Below are positions 62,627-64,000 of a stretch of 64,000 nucleotides of DNA, piece by piece. The stretch spans positions 26,409-90,408 of the forward strand of contig CAVQZC010000005.1 in NCBI GenBank assembly GCA_963718315.1, read 5' to 3'. The notes under the pieces are model-generated. The model did not search any database. It saw only the letters and a list, made by a program, of their open reading frames with translations, and had not been told where the DNA came from. The stretch is from CAVQZC01 sp963718315. GTDB taxonomy: Bacteria; Actinomycetota; Thermoleophilia; Gaiellales; JAICJC01. Each line of letters opens with the position of its first letter. Position 1 is the first letter of the stretch. Made by a program: the position numbers and the translations under genes.

Positions 62627-63092
62627 GACGCTCGCGGTGACCCGCGAGCTGACCATCGACGCCCGCCCGGACACGGTGTGGGAGTTCCTGGTCGACCCGC
62701 TCAAGGCGGCCCTCTGGATGGGAGGCTCGGTCGAGTTCGACACCCGCCCGGGTGGCCTCTACAAGGTCGACGTGCTGACCGGCAACACGGCCCGCGGCCA
62801 GTTCGTGGAGATCGATCCGCCGCGGCGGCTGGTGTGGTCATGGGGCTGGGAGCCGGAGGACGGAGCGCCCTTCGGGATGCCCCCGGGCAGCACCACGGTC
62901 GAGGTCGACCTGACCCCGGTCGGCGAGGGCACGCACATCAGGTTCGTGCACTCCGGGCTGCCGACGGAGGAGGCCGCAGCGCGGCACGGCGAGGGATGGG
63001 ATCACTACCTCGGCCGGTTTGCGGTCGCCGCCGCCGGCGGAGACCCGGGCCGCGATCCATGGCTCGACACCACGCCGGAGCAGAGGAGGTAG
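62610..63092 (+). CDS. SRPBCC/AHSA1-domain protein
   Basis: 160 residues with the START-like fold: LTIDARPDTVWEFLVDPLKA, LWMGGSVEFDTRPGG, VEIDPPRRLVWSWGWE, GTHIRFVHSGLPTEEA and WDHYLGRF. Binds a hydrophobic ligand in a deep pocket. GTG 62610 is preceded by AGGAGGAGAGAC and overlaps the ArsR end by 17 bases. Confidence 0.92.
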   Translation: MASTAETLAVTRELTIDARPDTVWEFLVDPLKAALWMGGSVEFDTRPGGLYKVDVLTGNTARGQFVEIDPPRRLVWSWGWEPEDGAPFGMPPGSTTVEVDLTPVGEGTHIRFVHSGLPTEEAAARHGEGWDHYLGRFAVAAAGGDPGRDPWLDTTPEQRR

Positions 63093-63096
63093 CACG

Positions 63097-63444
63097 GTGC
63101 CGCACCCGGTAGTCCACTTCGAGGTAACCGGCCGCGACGTCGGCAAGCTCCACGCGTTCTACGGCGAGCTGTTCGGCTGGAAGACGCAGGCCGTGCCAGG
63201 GATGGAGTACGTCCTGGTGGAGAAGGAGGGCGACGGGATCGCCGGCGGCATTGGCCAGACACCGGAAGGCGCCGACGGGATCGTCACCTTCTACGTCCAG
63301 GCCGAGGATCCGCAGGCGGTGCTCGACCAGGCCGAGCGGCTGGGCGGAACCGTTGTGAAGGAGGTCGACGTGATGCCTCAGGTGACGCTGGCGATGTTCG
63401 CCGACCCGGAAGGCAACGTCATCGGGGTGGTCAAGGGGCCCTAG
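63097..63444 (+). CDS. Glyoxalase/VOC-family protein
   Basis: 115 residues: HFEVTGRDVGKLHAFYGELF, IGQTPEGADGIVTFYVQAED and MFADPEGNVIGVV. Residues in metal positions are partly present (His, Glu), so a dioxygenase- or lyase-like role or simple binding is possible. GAGGAGG precedes GTG 63097. Third gene of the ArsR operon; its end overlaps the convergent MFS gene by 14 bases. Confidence 0.9.
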   Translation: MPHPVVHFEVTGRDVGKLHAFYGELFGWKTQAVPGMEYVLVEKEGDGIAGGIGQTPEGADGIVTFYVQAEDPQAVLDQAERLGGTVVKEVDVMPQVTLAMFADPEGNVIGVVKGP

Positions 63445-64000
63445 GCCTCGAACGCGGCGCAGCATCCTCGCGCCGGACACGCGGGGCAGTCTCACGCCGG
63501 GTCGCCCGCTCGCGCTCCCGTTCACGGGGCGGGGCGGGCGACTCGGTCGCCGGCTTGCCGCGGGCGAGCGACGCGGCCGCGGCCACCAGGCAGGCGATGA
63601 TCGAGAACGTGAAGGCAGCGTGGAGACCGTCGCGGAACGGCGCCGAGATCAGGTTCGGGAAGAAGGTCGGCCCGGTCAGAGCCGCCTGATTGGCAGCCGA
63701 GAGGCCGTGCAAGGCGCTCGGCCCGACCAGGTGCTGGATCGGGTTGTAGCCGAGGAAGGCGGCGAAGAGGATCGAGACCGGGGGCAGGTGGGCGATCCTC
63801 GAGGCATCGGCGTGCGAGACCCCGTGCGCCTGCAGACCACTCAGCATCGCTTCGGGAAGGCTGCTCGACAGCCCGATGATCATCAAGGTGAAGAAGATCC
63901 CCACCGACATCACCTGCGCGGAGTTCTGGAAGGTCTGGTTCATCGCCCCTCCGGCGCCGCGGTCGGCGGGGGGCAGGCTGTTCATCACAGCCGCGCGGTT
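63431..64000 (-). CDS. MFS transporter (EmrB/QacA-like), C-terminal part only
   Basis: The visible 189 residues are the end of a 14-helix drug-exporter-like MFS protein: NRAAVMNSLPPADRGAGGAM, FQNSAQVMSVGIFFTLMIIG (helix), AAFTFSIIACLVAAAASLA (last helix) and a charged Arg/Glu/Pro-rich tail. The start lies beyond base 64000. A transport substrate cannot be assigned. Confidence 0.85.
   Translation of the reverse strand, partial: NRAAVMNSLPPADRGAGGAMNQTFQNSAQVMSVGIFFTLMIIGLSSSLPEAMLSGLQAHGVSHADASRIAHLPPVSILFAAFLGYNPIQHLVGPSALHGLSAANQAALTGPTFFPNLISAPFRDGLHAAFTFSIIACLVAAAASLARGKPATESPAPPRERERERATRRETAPRVRREDAAPRSRPRAP

Overview
The window is high-GC (roughly 70% by eye), densely packed bacterial DNA. 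Stop-start overlaps of the ATGA/GTGA type are frequent, GTG starts are common, and Shine-Dalgarno-led genes are mixed with genes carrying a TAnnnT hexamer 6-7 nt before the start. With the families present (KUP, TypA, cyclase-AAA-TPR regulators, MASE1-type kinases, SHOCT, DUF1269/DUF6325/DUF7144/DUF6855-like proteins, many TetR/GntR regulators) this suggests a soil actinobacterium, plausibly of the class Thermoleophilia. That placement is inference. I saw no rRNA, tRNA, CRISPR array, phage module or insertion sequence.

Layout. 1-9 kb: end of a response-regulator gene, an alpha/beta hydrolase, a divergent TetR/cupin pair, a small KUP-zincin-lytic transglycosylase run, a beta-propeller/GntR(YtrA-like) operon and typA. 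9-17.2 kb: a CocE-like hydrolase, a periplasmic-binding-type protein without signal peptide, and a minus-strand catabolic operon (Gfo/Idh dehydrogenase, TIM-barrel isomerase, aldehyde dehydrogenase, D-threonine aldolase/D-serine dehydratase-like PLP enzyme, M20 deacylase). 17.3-23.9 kb: the divergent dipeptide-type ABC transporter operon, ending in a class V aminotransferase-fold enzyme. 23.9-31.5 kb: two SDRs, an APC amino-acid permease and an unusual operon GntR - second PLP enzyme - SDR - histidine kinase - response regulator. 31.6-38.2 kb: flavoprotein, giant cyclase-ATPase, GNAT, PQQ-type propeller. 38.2-46.9 kb: TetR with twin operators, amidase, acyl-CoA ligase, TetR, orphan family-5 binding protein, phospholipase D, DUF2071. 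46.9-60.6 kb: signalling proteins (MASE1-like kinase, receiver-only protein, NarL-type regulator, second kinase), membrane proteins, a membrane phosphodiesterase and an MBL hydrolase. 60.6-62.3 kb: a phosphoesterase gene shattered by frameshifts. 62.3-64 kb: ArsR-SRPBCC-glyoxalase operon and the end of an MFS transporter.

The most coherent unit is 11.5-31.5 kb. Two separated loci share a 15-bp near-palindrome (GGTATA-TT-CTA-C) placed between -35 and -10 of the ABC-transporter promoter and of the GntR operon promoter. This suggests one FCD-type GntR controls uptake (ABC transporter, perhaps indirectly the APC permease through the co-transcribed two-component system) and breakdown (two PLP enzymes, dehydrogenases, deacylase) of an unidentified amino-acid-like or peptide-like nutrient.

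The sequence has a striking indel bias. Every frameshift I can reconstruct is explained by inserted single bases: about 18 within 1.35 kb of the phosphoesterase, and single or double events in the lytic transglycosylase, oligopeptide ATPase, GNAT, DUF6855-like, YbhN-like and membrane phosphodiesterase genes. Insertion-prone sequencing is the simplest explanation. Apart from 60.6-62.3 kb no stretch over 300 bases lacks an intact gene.
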